The notes: generated by a model not told the origin, from the sequence alone. DNA of 64,000 bases from Variovorax sp. Root411 (GCF_001425205.1 NZ_LMDW01000017.1:224250-288249), one strand, 5' to 3'. Positions 19,317 through 28,447 are shown, counted from the first letter of the stretch. Program-made: numbers and translations.

Positions 19317-21476
19317 ATGGAAGTTTCATTCAGCAAGGAAGTGGAGATGCTGCGCCTCGGCGCAGGCGACACCTTCCACGGCGAGGGCATCCTCGCGATC
19401 ACCAAGGGCCTGCTGCAGTCGGGCGTGGCCTACGTCGGCGGCTACCAGGGGGCGCCGGTGTCGCACCTGCTCGACGTGATGGTCCAGGGCAAGGCCTACA
19501 TGGACGAGCTGGGCGTGCACGTGGAGGCCTGCTCGAACGAGGCGTCGGCCGCCGCGATGCTCGGCGCGTCCATCCACTACCCGCTGCGCGGCGCAGTCAC
19601 CTGGAAGTCGATAGTCGGCACCAACGTGGCGGCCGATGCGCTCTCCAACCTCTCTTCGCCGGGCGTGACGGGCGGTGTGCTGGTCGTTGTGGGCGAGGAC
19701 TACGGCGAAGGCGCCAGCGTGATCCAGGAGCGCACGCACGCCTATGCGCTCAAGTCGAGCATGTGCCTGCTCGACCCGCGGCCCGACCTCGGCGTGATGG
19801 TGCGCATGGTGGAGGAAGGCTTCCGCCTGTCCGAGAGCTCGAACATGCCCTGCCTCATGGAACTGCGCATCCGCACCTGCCACGTGCGCGGCAGCTTCGA
19901 GTGCAAGAACAACATCGCGCCCGCCGTCTCGACCCGCGCGCTGATGGCCGAGCCCGCGGGCTTCGACTACATGCGGCTCGCACACCCGCCCGTCACCTTC
20001 CGCCACGAGAAGCTCAAGGGCGACGAGCGCATGCCGGCGGCGCGCCGCTACATCGTCGAGCACGGCCTCAACGAGCTGATGCCCGGCGGGCGCCACGCGG
20101 ACCTCGGCATCGTTGTACAGGGCGGGCTTTACAACGCGCTGATCCGCAGCCTGCAGCAGCAGGGCCTGGCCGATGCCTTCGGCGACACGGACATCCCCAT
20201 CCTCGTGCTCAACGTGACCTATCCGCTGGTGCCGGAGCAGGTCGCCGACTTCTGCGTGGGCAAGCGCGCGGTTCTGGTGGTGGAGGAAGGGCAGCCCGAA
20301 TACATCGAGCAGGACATCGCTACGCTGCTGCGCCGGCGCGACATCCAGACGCCGCTGCATGGCAAGGACATGCTGCCGTCGGCGGGCGAGTACGGCGTCG
20401 AAGTGCTGTCGGGCGGCATCGGCAAATTCGCCGCGCAGTACATCATGGCGAGCGAGGCTCTGTCTTCCGCGCAGGCCTGGCTGGCCGGCAATCGCGAACG
20501 CCGCGAAGCGGTGGCGCGGCAGCTGGCCACACCGCTGCCCAACCGGCCGCCGAGCTTCTGCATCGGCTGCCCGGAGCGGCCCGTGTTCTCGGCCCTCAAG
20601 CTCGCGCAGCAGGAGACCGGCCCGGTGCACATCGCGGCCGACATCGGCTGCCACGCCTTCGGCACCTTCGAGCCCTTCTCGATGGGCCACTCGATCCTCG
20701 GCTACGGCATGAGCCTCGCGAGCCGCGCGGGCGTCGCGCCGATGATGAACCGCCGCACCCTGTCGATCATGGGCGACGGCGGCTTCTGGCACAACGGGCT
20801 GCTCACCGGCGTGCAGAGCGCGCTGTTCAACGGCGACGACGCGGTGCTGCTGATCTTCAAGAACGGCTACACCTCGGCCACCGGCACGCAGGACATCATC
20901 TCCACGCCCGACGACGAGACAAAGGAGCGCGCCGTCGACAAGCAGCAGAGCCTGGTCGACAAGAACCAGACCATCGAGGACACGCTGAAGGGCCTGGGCG
21001 TGAAGTGGATGCGCACCGTCACCACCTATGACGTGGAGCGCATGCGCAAGACGCTCACCGAGGCGCTCACCAGCGACTTCAACGGCCTGAAGGTAGTGAT
21101 CGCCGAAGGCGAATGCCAGCTCGAACGCCAGCGCCGCATCAAGCCGTGGCTCGCCGGCCTGCTTCAACGCGGCGAGCGCGTGGTGCGCGTGAAGTACGGC
21201 GTTGACGAGGACGTGTGCAATGGCGACCACGCCTGCATCCGCCTGTCGGGCTGCCCGACGCTCACGCTCAAGGACAACCCCGATCCGCTCAAGGTCGACC
21301 CTGTGGCCACCGTGATCGACGGCTGCGTGGGCTGCGGGCTGTGCGGCGCGAATGCGCACGCGGCCACGTTGTGCCCTAGCTTCTACCGGGCCGAGGTGGT
21401 GCAGAACCCGAAGTGGCACGAACGGCTGCTGCATGGACTGCGCGGCGCGTTCGTTCGTGCGCTTCAACCGGCATGA
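19317..21476 (+). CDS. iorA: Indolepyruvate ferredoxin oxidoreductase, alpha subunit
   Basis: The protein has 719 residues. The N-terminal pyrimidine-binding part is followed by the TPP diphosphate motif GDGGFWHN (486-493) and a C-terminal ferredoxin-like domain. Cysteines in that domain are Cys634, Cys640 and Cys646 (CNGDHACIRLSGCP), and Cys670, Cys673, Cys676 and Cys686 (CVGCGLC...LCP). The enzyme converts arylpyruvates (indolepyruvate, phenylpyruvate, hydroxyphenylpyruvate) plus CoA to arylacetyl-CoA and CO2, reducing ferredoxin. No ferredoxin gene is adjacent. It heads a seven-gene plus-strand operon with iorB, a hydroxyacid dehydrogenase, a TRAP transporter and a thioesterase, and is divergent from a LysR regulator. 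Confidence 0.94.
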   Translation: MEVSFSKEVEMLRLGAGDTFHGEGILAITKGLLQSGVAYVGGYQGAPVSHLLDVMVQGKAYMDELGVHVEACSNEASAAAMLGASIHYPLRGAVTWKSIVGTNVAADALSNLSSPGVTGGVLVVVGEDYGEGASVIQERTHAYALKSSMCLLDPRPDLGVMVRMVEEGFRLSESSNMPCLMELRIRTCHVRGSFECKNNIAPAVSTRALMAEPAGFDYMRLAHPPVTFRHEKLKGDERMPAARRYIVEHGLNELMPGGRHADLGIVVQGGLYNALIRSLQQQGLADAFGDTDIPILVLNVTYPLVPEQVADFCVGKRAVLVVEEGQPEYIEQDIATLLRRRDIQTPLHGKDMLPSAGEYGVEVLSGGIGKFAAQYIMASEALSSAQAWLAGNRERREAVARQLATPLPNRPPSFCIGCPERPVFSALKLAQQETGPVHIAADIGCHAFGTFEPFSMGHSILGYGMSLASRAGVAPMMNRRTLSIMGDGGFWHNGLLTGVQSALFNGDDAVLLIFKNGYTSATGTQDIISTPDDETKERAVDKQQSLVDKNQTIEDTLKGLGVKWMRTVTTYDVERMRKTLTEALTSDFNGLKVVIAEGECQLERQRRIKPWLAGLLQRGERVVRVKYGVDEDVCNGDHACIRLSGCPTLTLKDNPDPLKVDPVATVIDGCVGCGLCGANAHAATLCPSFYRAEVVQNPKWHERLLHGLRGAFVRALQPA

Positions 21477-21487
21477 GGAGCGAAGGC

Positions 21488-23104
21488 ATGGAGAACAACC
21501 GCCCCATCACCCTGCTCGTCTGCGCCCTCGGCGGCGAAGGCGGCGGCGTGCTCACCGAATGGCTGGTCGACATCGCGCGCCACGCCGGCTACGCCGCGCA
21601 GAGCACGTCGATTCCTGGCGTGGCACAGCGCACGGGCGCCACCACCTACTACATCGAGGTGTTCCCCGTGCCGCTCGCGCAGCTCGGCGGCAGGCACCCG
21701 GTGTTCAGCCTGAGTCCGGTGCCGGGCACGCTCGACGCGATCGTGTCGTCGGAGCTGCTCGAGACCACGCGCCAGATCGGCAACGGCATGAGCGCGCCGC
21801 TGCGCACGCTGGTCATCAGCTCGTCGGCGCGCATCCTCACGACGGCCGAACGCATGGAGCCCGGCGACGGCCGCGCCGATGCGCAGCGCCTCGTCGACGT
21901 GGTGAAGGCCTTCAGCCGCGAGCACCATGTGTTCGACATGAACGCCGTTGCGCGCGACAGCGGCACGGTGGTCAGCGCGGTGATGCTCGGCGCCATCGCG
22001 GGCAGCGGGTTGTTCCCATTCCCGCGTGAAGCCTACGAGCACGTGGTGCGCGGCGGCGATACCAGCGCACCCGGCAAGCTCGGCAAGATGGCGGCCGCCA
22101 GCCTGCGCGGCTTTGCGGCGGCTTTCGACGCGGTGAGCGCGCCGCGGGTGCAGGCCGCGTTCGTCAGCAGCGTGCTCGCCGGCGACACCAACGACGCGCC
22201 ACCGCCGGCCGGCGCATTGCCCGCCGACCTCGCGCGGCGCTTCCCGCCTGCCGTGCACGACATGCTCACCCTTGGCCATGCCCGCGTGCTCGACTACCAG
22301 GACGCCGCCTACGCCGCACACTATGCCGAGCGGCTGGCCCGCGTGCTCGACGCCGAGCGCGCCGCCGACCCGGCCGGCGCGCAGGGCTTCGCCATCACCC
22401 GCGAGGCCGCGCGCTGGCTCGCGCTGTGGATGGCCTTCGACGACATCGTGCGCGTGGCCGCACTCAAGGGCCGCGCGAGCCGCGCACAGCGGGTGCGGCA
22501 AGAGGTGCGGGCCGGCGACGACGACATCGTGAAGGTCTACGACCACTTCAAGCCCGGCGCCGCCGAGTTCGCGGCGCTGCTGCCTCCTTCGCTGTCGCGC
22601 CGCGTGACGGCATGGGACCGGGGCCGGCAGGCGCGCGGCCTCGCGCCGTGGGCGCTGCCGCTGAAAGTGGGCAGCCATTCGGTGTTCGGCATGGCCTCGC
22701 TGCGGCTGCTGGCTTCGCTGCGCTGGCTGCGCCGCCGCGGCAGCCGCTTTGCAGAGGAGCAGGCAGTGATCGAACGCTGGCTCGCCGCCGTGGAGGCGGG
22801 CACGCGCGAAGCCTGGGCGCTCGGCCACGAGCTGGCGCTGTGCGGGCGGCTCATCAAGGGCTACGGCAGCACCAACGAACGCGGCAAGGAAAACCTGCTG
22901 CACATGACGGACCATCTCGCGGCGCAGCCCGGCATCGCGCCGGCCGAGCGAACGCGGGCCGTCGCCGCCGCGCGCACGGCCGCGCTGGCCGACGACGCAG
23001 GCAAGGCCCTCGATGCGGCGCTGCTCGCGCACGGCGCGCCCGCCCGCCCCGTCAAGGCGCAGCCCATCCGCTGGATGAAGCGCAAGCCCGCCGGCAGCGC
23101 CTGA
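21488..23104 (+). CDS. iorB: Indolepyruvate oxidoreductase subunit beta, with C-terminal extension
   Basis: The protein has 538 residues. The start at 21488 is preferred because GAGGAG lies 8 nt upstream; an ATGA overlap with iorA at 21473 is an alternative. Residues about 1-200 are the gamma-type oxidoreductase domain (LLVCALGGEGGGVLTEWLVD, then SIPGVAQRTGATTYYIEVF). The remaining 330 or so residues form a helical extension like that of the fused proteobacterial indolepyruvate oxidoreductases. It is about 2.5 times the length of archaeal IorB, which is normal for this beta-family form. It forms the complex with IorA. Confidence 0.92.
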   Translation: MENNRPITLLVCALGGEGGGVLTEWLVDIARHAGYAAQSTSIPGVAQRTGATTYYIEVFPVPLAQLGGRHPVFSLSPVPGTLDAIVSSELLETTRQIGNGMSAPLRTLVISSSARILTTAERMEPGDGRADAQRLVDVVKAFSREHHVFDMNAVARDSGTVVSAVMLGAIAGSGLFPFPREAYEHVVRGGDTSAPGKLGKMAAASLRGFAAAFDAVSAPRVQAAFVSSVLAGDTNDAPPPAGALPADLARRFPPAVHDMLTLGHARVLDYQDAAYAAHYAERLARVLDAERAADPAGAQGFAITREAARWLALWMAFDDIVRVAALKGRASRAQRVRQEVRAGDDDIVKVYDHFKPGAAEFAALLPPSLSRRVTAWDRGRQARGLAPWALPLKVGSHSVFGMASLRLLASLRWLRRRGSRFAEEQAVIERWLAAVEAGTREAWALGHELALCGRLIKGYGSTNERGKENLLHMTDHLAAQPGIAPAERTRAVAAARTAALADDAGKALDAALLAHGAPARPVKAQPIRWMKRKPAGSA

Positions 23105-23126
23105 GACAGAAGGGAAGGCACCCGCG

Positions 23127-24368
23127 ATGGCACTGCTGCTCAATGTCGAGGACTACCGGCGCCGCGCTCGGCACGTGCTGCCGCGCCTGGTGTTCGACTA
23201 TGTCGACGGCGGCGCGGAAGACGAACGCTGCCTCCGGCGCAACCGCGATGCGCTGGAGGCATTGCCGCTGATCCCGGAGTGCCTGCGCGACACGAGCGCG
23301 TTGGACATCGGCATCGAACTCTTCGGCAGCCGCTGGCGCACGCCCTTCGCGATCGCACCGATCGGGCTGGCCGGCATCGTGCGCCCGCATGCCGATGCGT
23401 TGCTGGCCCGTGCCGCGCAGGCCGCGCGCGTGCCCTTCATCCTCTCGACCGCATCGAACACCCGCATCGAGGACGTGCGCACCGCCGCCCCCGATGCCAC
23501 GCTGTGGATGCAGCTCTACGTGATGGGCGAGCGCGCCATCGCCGAGCGCATCGTGCACCGTGCTCGCGCCGCCGGCTTCGAGGCGTTGGTGCTCACGGTG
23601 GACGTGCCCGTCGGCGGCCTGCGCGAACGCGACCTGCGCCACGGCTTTCGCGTACCGATGCGGCTCACGCCCGGCACAGTGCTCGACATGGCACGGCACC
23701 CCGCATGGCTGCTGCGGCTCGCGCGCAACGGCATGCCGCGGTTCGCCAACCTGCTGCTCGACGACGACGGCGCCCCCGTCTCCGCGCAAGCCCAGGCCGC
23801 GCTGCTCTCGCGCACCATGGACCGCACGCTGACCTGGGAAAGCCTGGCGTGGCTGCGCCGGCTCTGGGACGGCCCGCTGCTCGTCAAGGGCCTGCTGGGC
23901 GCGGAAGACGCCCGGCGTGCCGTGCGACACGGCGCGGACGGCATCGTGGTCTCGAACCACGGCGGACGCCAGCTCGACGCGGCACCGGCCAGCATCGCAG
24001 CACTGCCCGCCATTGCCGATGCGGTCGGCGGCCGCATTCCCGTGCTCATGGATGGAGGCATCCGGCGCGGCAGCGACGTCGTGAAGGCGCTCGCACTGGG
24101 CGCTCGCGCGGTCCTCCTCGGCCGCGCGCCGCTCTATGGACTGGCCTGCGACGGCGAGCGGGGCGCGCTGTCGGTGCTGCAGTTGCTGGTGCAGGAGACC
24201 GAACGCACGATGACGCTGCTCGGCGCGGCGCATGTGCGCGAGCTCGGGCCGCGCCACGTCGACCAGCCCGCACCGCGTTCGCCCGACGCACCGGACGGCT
24301 TCGCGCAACGGCCCCTGGAAGGCACGCGCGGGAAACCCTCCATTTACCCCACACGCGCGCCTGCCTAG
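23127..24368 (+). CDS. FMN-dependent alpha-hydroxyacid dehydrogenase (lactate/mandelate dehydrogenase family)
   Basis: The protein has 413 residues. It is a TIM-barrel FMN enzyme: FDYVDGGAEDE near the N terminus, PFAIAPIGLAGI and the family signature SNHGGRQLD with catalytic His278, then VLMDGGIRRGSDVVKALALGA. It oxidises an S-2-hydroxyacid to the 2-keto acid. Lying between iorAB and the TRAP genes, an aryl-lactate (phenyl-, hydroxyphenyl- or indole-lactate) or mandelate-like substrate fits best, since the product would be the IorAB substrate. The last 35 or so residues are a non-conserved tail. It follows iorB by 22 bp. Confidence 0.9.
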   Translation: MALLLNVEDYRRRARHVLPRLVFDYVDGGAEDERCLRRNRDALEALPLIPECLRDTSALDIGIELFGSRWRTPFAIAPIGLAGIVRPHADALLARAAQAARVPFILSTASNTRIEDVRTAAPDATLWMQLYVMGERAIAERIVHRARAAGFEALVLTVDVPVGGLRERDLRHGFRVPMRLTPGTVLDMARHPAWLLRLARNGMPRFANLLLDDDGAPVSAQAQAALLSRTMDRTLTWESLAWLRRLWDGPLLVKGLLGAEDARRAVRHGADGIVVSNHGGRQLDAAPASIAALPAIADAVGGRIPVLMDGGIRRGSDVVKALALGARAVLLGRAPLYGLACDGERGALSVLQLLVQETERTMTLLGAAHVRELGPRHVDQPAPRSPDAPDGFAQRPLEGTRGKPSIYPTRAPA

Positions 24369-24414
24369 GCTCACCCCAGCCCGACGATTCACGCCACCCA
24401 TAACGAAGGAGACC

Positions 24415-25488
24415 ATGAAAACCAATCGCCATCCCCGCCGCGGCACGCGCCCGCAACGCATCGCCCGCATCCGCCCCCTCGCCCTGCTGGCAGCCTGCGC
24501 CGCGCTCGTCGCGGGCACGCCCGCCGTGCAGGCGCAAGACAAGCCGGTGCAGCTCAAGCTGTCGAGCTGGGTGCCCGCGCAGCACCCCCTCAACCCCGCG
24601 CTGCAGGCCTGGGCCGACGACATCAAGAAGGAATCGGGCGGCACCATCACCGCGATCCTGTTTCCGTCGGAACAGCTCGGCAAGGCCTTCGACCACTACG
24701 ACATGGCGCGCGACGGCATCGCGGACTTCTCGTACGTGAACCCGGGCTACCAGCCCGGCCGCTTTCCGGTGATGGCGGGTGCGTCGCTGCCCTTCCTTTT
24801 CGCCAACGGCAAGGAAGGCTCGGCCGCCATCGACGCCTGGTACCGCAACTACGCGGCCAAGGAGATGAAGGACGTGAAGTACTGCTTCGCGTTCGTGCAC
24901 GACCCCGGCACCTTCCACGCGCGCAAGAAGATCACCGTGCCCACCGACATCAAGGGCATGAAGGTGCGCCCGGCCACCAGCACCGTGGGCCAACTCATCA
25001 CATCGCTGGGCGGCACCAACGTGCAGGCCTCCGCGCCCGAATCGCGCGACATGCTGGAGCGCGGGGTGGCCGACGCCATCACCTTCCCCTGGGGCTCCAT
25101 CGGCCTGTTCGGCATCGACAAGGTGGTGAAGTACCACATGGACGTGCCGCTCTACGTCACGCCCTTCGTGTGGGTGATGAACAAGGGCAAGTACGACGCC
25201 ATGTCCACCGCGCAGAAAAAGGTGATCGACGGCCATTGCACCAGCGAATGGGCGCAGAAGGTGGCGGGACCGTGGGCCGATTTCGAGTTCGCGGGCCACG
25301 CCAAGATGGCCGCGCTGCCAGGCCACGAGATCTACAAGCTCACACCGGAGCAGCTCGATGCATGGCGCAAGGCCGCCGCGCCGTCGGAAGCGCAATGGGC
25401 CGAGAGCGTGAAGAAGGTGGGCGAAGATCCGAAGGCGGTGATGGATGCCCTGAAGGCCAGCCTCGCCAAGTACAAATCGGCGCTCTGA
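24415..25488 (+). CDS. TRAP transporter substrate-binding protein (DctP family)
   Basis: The protein has 357 residues from the ATG at 24415, with AAGGAG 3 nt upstream. It begins with a long Arg-rich n-region and a Sec signal peptide, cleaved near AQA-QD (about residue 40). The mature protein is a DctP fold with the conserved carboxylate-clamping Arg in GMKVRPATSTVG. TRAP binding proteins mostly bind carboxylic acids. It is followed at once by the small and large membrane subunits, completing the importer. A 2-hydroxy- or 2-keto-aryl acid is the inferred ligand. Confidence 0.93.
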   Translation: MKTNRHPRRGTRPQRIARIRPLALLAACAALVAGTPAVQAQDKPVQLKLSSWVPAQHPLNPALQAWADDIKKESGGTITAILFPSEQLGKAFDHYDMARDGIADFSYVNPGYQPGRFPVMAGASLPFLFANGKEGSAAIDAWYRNYAAKEMKDVKYCFAFVHDPGTFHARKKITVPTDIKGMKVRPATSTVGQLITSLGGTNVQASAPESRDMLERGVADAITFPWGSIGLFGIDKVVKYHMDVPLYVTPFVWVMNKGKYDAMSTAQKKVIDGHCTSEWAQKVAGPWADFEFAGHAKMAALPGHEIYKLTPEQLDAWRKAAAPSEAQWAESVKKVGEDPKAVMDALKASLAKYKSAL

Positions 25489-25491
25489 GCG

Positions 25492-26016
25492 ATGGCTACA
25501 CGGTCCGCCAGCTACATGGACCGCGCGATCAACACGATCGAATGGCTTGCCGCCGTCTTCGTGGGGATCGTCGCGCTCAACATCTTCGTGGCCGTGGTGC
25601 TGCGCAAGTTCTTCGACACCTCGATTCCCGATGCGTACGACTTCGGCCGCATGCTGCTGGGCATCCTGATCTTCTGGGGCATCGCGGCCACCAGCTACCG
25701 GGGCGGCCACATCACGGTCGACCTCGTGTGGACGGCCGCGGGCCCGCGCATGAAGCGCGTGATCGACGTGTTCGCCACGCTGGTGCTGCTGTTCGTGGTG
25801 GCGGTGCAGACCGCCATGCTGTTCGACAAGGTGCGCGGCACCTACGTCGACAACGTGCAGACCTACGACCTCAACATCCCGACCTGGCCCTTCTATGCGG
25901 TCGCCTGGGCCGGCGACGTGTGCGCGGTGCTGCTGATCGCCATCCGCACGTACAGGCTGATCTTCCATCCGGAGCAGCTCGAAGAAGTCCACCCCGAACA
26001 GAAGGCCGATGAATGA
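25492..26016 (+). CDS. TRAP transporter small membrane subunit (DctQ family)
   Basis: A 174-residue protein with four hydrophobic spans (IEWLAAVFVGIVALNIFVAV; LLGILIFWGIAATSY; FATLVLLFVVAVQTAMLF; FYAVAWAGDVCAVLLIAI). This is the DctQ topology. It starts 3 bp after the binding-protein stop and overlaps the large subunit gene by 4 bp (ATGA), so all three are translationally linked. Confidence 0.92.
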   Translation: MATRSASYMDRAINTIEWLAAVFVGIVALNIFVAVVLRKFFDTSIPDAYDFGRMLLGILIFWGIAATSYRGGHITVDLVWTAAGPRMKRVIDVFATLVLLFVVAVQTAMLFDKVRGTYVDNVQTYDLNIPTWPFYAVAWAGDVCAVLLIAIRTYRLIFHPEQLEEVHPEQKADE

Positions 26017-27314
26017 GCCCCGATGCAGTTGCCATCCTGGGCTTTGTCGCCCTTTTTGCGTTGATGTTGTTGCGCGTGCCGGTCGGCATGGCGATGGGCC
26101 TGGTGGGCGTGGTGGGCTACAGCTACCTCGTCGGTCCCGGCCCCGCGCTGAAGCTCGTGGGCCAGACCTCCATGCGCACCGTGACCGACTACACCTTCGG
26201 CGTGATCCCGATGTTCATGCTGATGGGCGCGCTGGTGTCGGTGTCGGGCGTGAGCCGCGAGCTCTTCGAGGCGGCCAACTCGATGATCGGCCACCTGCGC
26301 GGCGGGCTCGGCGTGGCCACCGTGGTGGCGTGCGGCGGCTTCGCGGCGATCTGCGGCTCGTCGGTGGCCACGGCCGCCACGTTCTCGGCGGTGGCGTACC
26401 CGGAGATGCGGCGCTTCAACTACCCGCAGTCGTTCTCCACCGGCGTGATCGCCGCGGGCGGCACGCTGGGTGCGATCCTGCCGCCATCGACCGTGCTCGC
26501 GGTGTACGCCATCCTCACGCAGCAGGACATCGGCAAGCTCTTCATGGCGGGCATCGTGCCCGGCGTTCTCGCAATGGCGATGTACGTGATGACCATTGCC
26601 ATCATCGTCAAGCTGCGACCCGACTGGCTGCCCGGCGGCGAGGTCAAGCCGTGGTCGGAACGCTTCAAGGACCTGAAGAACGTGTGGGCCCCGCTGGTGC
26701 TGTTCGTGTTCGTGATCGGTGGCCTGTATGGCGGCTTCTTCACGCCGACCGAAGCGGGCGGCGTGGGCGCGAGCGGCGCTTTCATCCTCGGGCTGGTGCG
26801 GCGCAAGCTCGACGGCCCGAAGATCCGCGAGGCCCTGCTCTCGGCCACGCGCACGGCGGCGGCGGTGTTCACGGTGCTGATCGGCGCACTGCTGTTCGGC
26901 TACTTCCTCACCATCACGCAGAGCCCGCAGAAGCTCACCGAGTTTCTCACCGGCCTGGGCATCGGCCGCTACGGCGTGCTCGCGCTCATCATGCTGATGT
27001 ACCTGGTGCTCGGCTGCCTGATGGACGCGATGGCCATGATCATCCTGACCGTGCCCATCATCTACCCGGTGATCGTGCACCTGGGCTTCGACCCGATCTG
27101 GTTCGGCGTGATCATCGTGATGACGGTGGAGCTGGGGCTGATCCATCCACCGGTGGGAATGAACGTGTTCGTCATCAAGAGCGTGGTGAAGGACGTGAGC
27201 TTCACCACCATCTTCAAGGGCGTGCTGCCGTTCATCGTGACGGACATCGTGCGGCTGGTGATCCTGATCGCCTTTCCCATCATCGCCCTGTGGCTGCCGA
27301 CGAGAATGGGCTGA
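26013..27314 (+). CDS. TRAP transporter large membrane subunit (DctM family)
   Basis: A 433-residue protein with about 12 to 13 membrane spans and family motifs including GGLGVATVVACGGFAAICGSS, GGTLGAILPPSTVLAVYAI and ELGLIHPPVGMNVFVI. It forms the sodium-driven transport channel with the DctQ-type subunit. Its stop overlaps the thioesterase start by 1 bp (TGATG), placing the thioesterase firmly in this operon. Confidence 0.94.
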   Translation: MSPDAVAILGFVALFALMLLRVPVGMAMGLVGVVGYSYLVGPGPALKLVGQTSMRTVTDYTFGVIPMFMLMGALVSVSGVSRELFEAANSMIGHLRGGLGVATVVACGGFAAICGSSVATAATFSAVAYPEMRRFNYPQSFSTGVIAAGGTLGAILPPSTVLAVYAILTQQDIGKLFMAGIVPGVLAMAMYVMTIAIIVKLRPDWLPGGEVKPWSERFKDLKNVWAPLVLFVFVIGGLYGGFFTPTEAGGVGASGAFILGLVRRKLDGPKIREALLSATRTAAAVFTVLIGALLFGYFLTITQSPQKLTEFLTGLGIGRYGVLALIMLMYLVLGCLMDAMAMIILTVPIIYPVIVHLGFDPIWFGVIIVMTVELGLIHPPVGMNVFVIKSVVKDVSFTTIFKGVLPFIVTDIVRLVILIAFPIIALWLPTRMG

Positions 27315-27736
27315 TGAGCAACAGCGACAAAGAAATCGTCTACACCGTGCGCATCGAATTCGGCGACTGCGACCCGGCCGGCATCGTGTGGTTTCCCAAC
27401 TTCTTCCGCTGGATCGATGCGGCCTCGCGGCATTTCTTTGCCGAATGCGGCGTGCCGCGCTGGGAAGAAGCGGCGGACACGCTCGGCGTGATCGGCACGC
27501 CGCTGGTCGACACGCACACGCGATTCGTGAAAGCGGCGACCTACGGCGACACGCTGCACATCGCGGTGCGCATCACCGAGTGGCGCGAGAAGAGCTTCGT
27601 GCAGACGTACCGGGCGACGCGCGGGGACGACCTGATCCTCGAATGCGAAGAGGTGCGGATCTTCGCTGCGAAGCGCGAGGGCGGCGGCATCCGCGCGGTG
27701 CAGATCCCGCCATCGATTCGCGCGCTCTGCGAATAG
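27314..27736 (+). CDS. Acyl-CoA thioesterase, 4-hydroxybenzoyl-CoA thioesterase type
   Basis: A 140-residue hotdog-fold protein. The motif FGDCDPAGIVWFPNFFRWID carries the catalytic Asp (Asp20) of the Pseudomonas-type 4HBT family. It hydrolyses aromatic acyl-CoA thioesters. At the end of the iorAB/TRAP operon it could release free arylacetate (such as phenylacetate or indoleacetate) from the arylacetyl-CoA made by IorAB. The alternative is a detoxifying role with a different substrate. The start is set by overlap with the DctM stop. Confidence 0.9.
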   Translation: MSNSDKEIVYTVRIEFGDCDPAGIVWFPNFFRWIDAASRHFFAECGVPRWEEAADTLGVIGTPLVDTHTRFVKAATYGDTLHIAVRITEWREKSFVQTYRATRGDDLILECEEVRIFAAKREGGGIRAVQIPPSIRALCE

Positions 27737-28077
27737 CTCGCGTCGCGAGAAGACCTTGCGCCGCATCATGGAACGCCGTCCCAAGGGTTGACTCTCCGCA
27801 TGCCGCAGTGCAACAATCCGGAATCTTCATTTCGGAGCCCCGTGCGTGGACAGTGCCAGTTGGATCAGTGACAAGACGCGTGCCTCGGCAGGCGTGACAC
27901 ACCCGGCTCTCTAGCGCAGGCTCCCCCGCGCTGCGTGCCGGTGTGCACACAGCGTGACTCTCTTGCCTTGCGGCAAGCGGCTCCCTCCTCCCGATTCCCG
28001 TCGTTCTCGTTGCTGACTTTTTCAGTCAGCTTGCGTGCGTCCGTGCGCGAGGCCCTTCAACGCGAAGGAGCCTTGTC
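27737..28077 (+). promoter_or_regulatory. Distal mgtA leader with two hairpins
   Basis: No gene is supported in this stretch. Two perfect hairpins stand out: CTTGCC/GGCAAG with a TTGC loop (27962-27977) and GCTGACT/AGTCAGC with a TTTTC loop (28012-28030). A third, CCTTC/GAAGG (28054-28068), overlaps the AAGGAG of the following small ORF. This looks like a structured 5' leader for mgtA, though the promoter itself is not identifiable. Confidence 0.45.
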
Positions 28078-28272
28078 ATGCGTCACTTTCATCTTCGTCG
28101 TCAGCCGCACGAACAGCGCGTTCGCTCGTCGGCGCACGAGCCTGCGCGCGCCCTCGATGCTGCCGCAGCGCCGGCCGTCGATGCGGCGCTGGACCAGGCC
28201 GCCGCGTTGTGGACCACGCGCCGCATCCGCAGCTTTCTGGTGCTCCAGCCGGGCTGCACGCCCCGTCGCTGA
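28078..28272 (+). CDS. Candidate leader small ORF 1 upstream of mgtA (64 aa, basic)
   Basis: An ATG follows a strong AAGGAG by 7 nt; this ribosome site is itself part of a small hairpin. The 64-residue product is rich in Arg, His and Ala (MRHFHLRRQPHEQRVR at the start) and resembles no family I recognise. It lies 219 bp upstream of mgtA. It could be a translated leader controlling mgtA or a genuine small protein. It is judged on the ribosome site and position only. Confidence 0.4.
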   Translation: MRHFHLRRQPHEQRVRSSAHEPARALDAAAAPAVDAALDQAAALWTTRRIRSFLVLQPGCTPRR

Positions 28273-28325
28273 GCCGCTCCACACGCCCGTCCTTCTTCAA
28301 CCTGCCAGCAACACAGGAGCACACC

Positions 28326-28439
28326 ATGGACCCAGCCTCTCGTTGGCGCCGTAGCGCGCCCCCTTCGCTTCGATCGATTGCAGCAACAACAACGCGGCCC
28401 GCCGCCGCGCTTCGCAAAGGGTTGCCCCTGGCTCGTTGA
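28326..28439 (+). CDS. Candidate leader peptide 2 upstream of mgtA (37 aa, MgtL-like position)
   Basis: An ATG follows AGGAG by 6 nt. The peptide starts MDPASRWRRS and is rich in Pro, Arg and Ala. Enterobacterial MgtL leader peptides also begin with Met-acid-Pro and are Pro/Arg-rich. The stop at 28437-28439 lies 8 nt before a hairpin that contains the mgtA ribosome binding site, so a terminating ribosome would reach into that hairpin. Control of mgtA by translation of this ORF is inferred. Confidence 0.5.
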   Translation: MDPASRWRRSAPPSLRSIAATTTRPAAALRKGLPLAR

Positions 28440-28447
28440 GGCCCGGT

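Noticed and set aside
24046..25992. Long minus-strand frame opposite the TRAP genes
   Set aside because: Shadow of the signal-peptide binding protein and DctQ-type genes.
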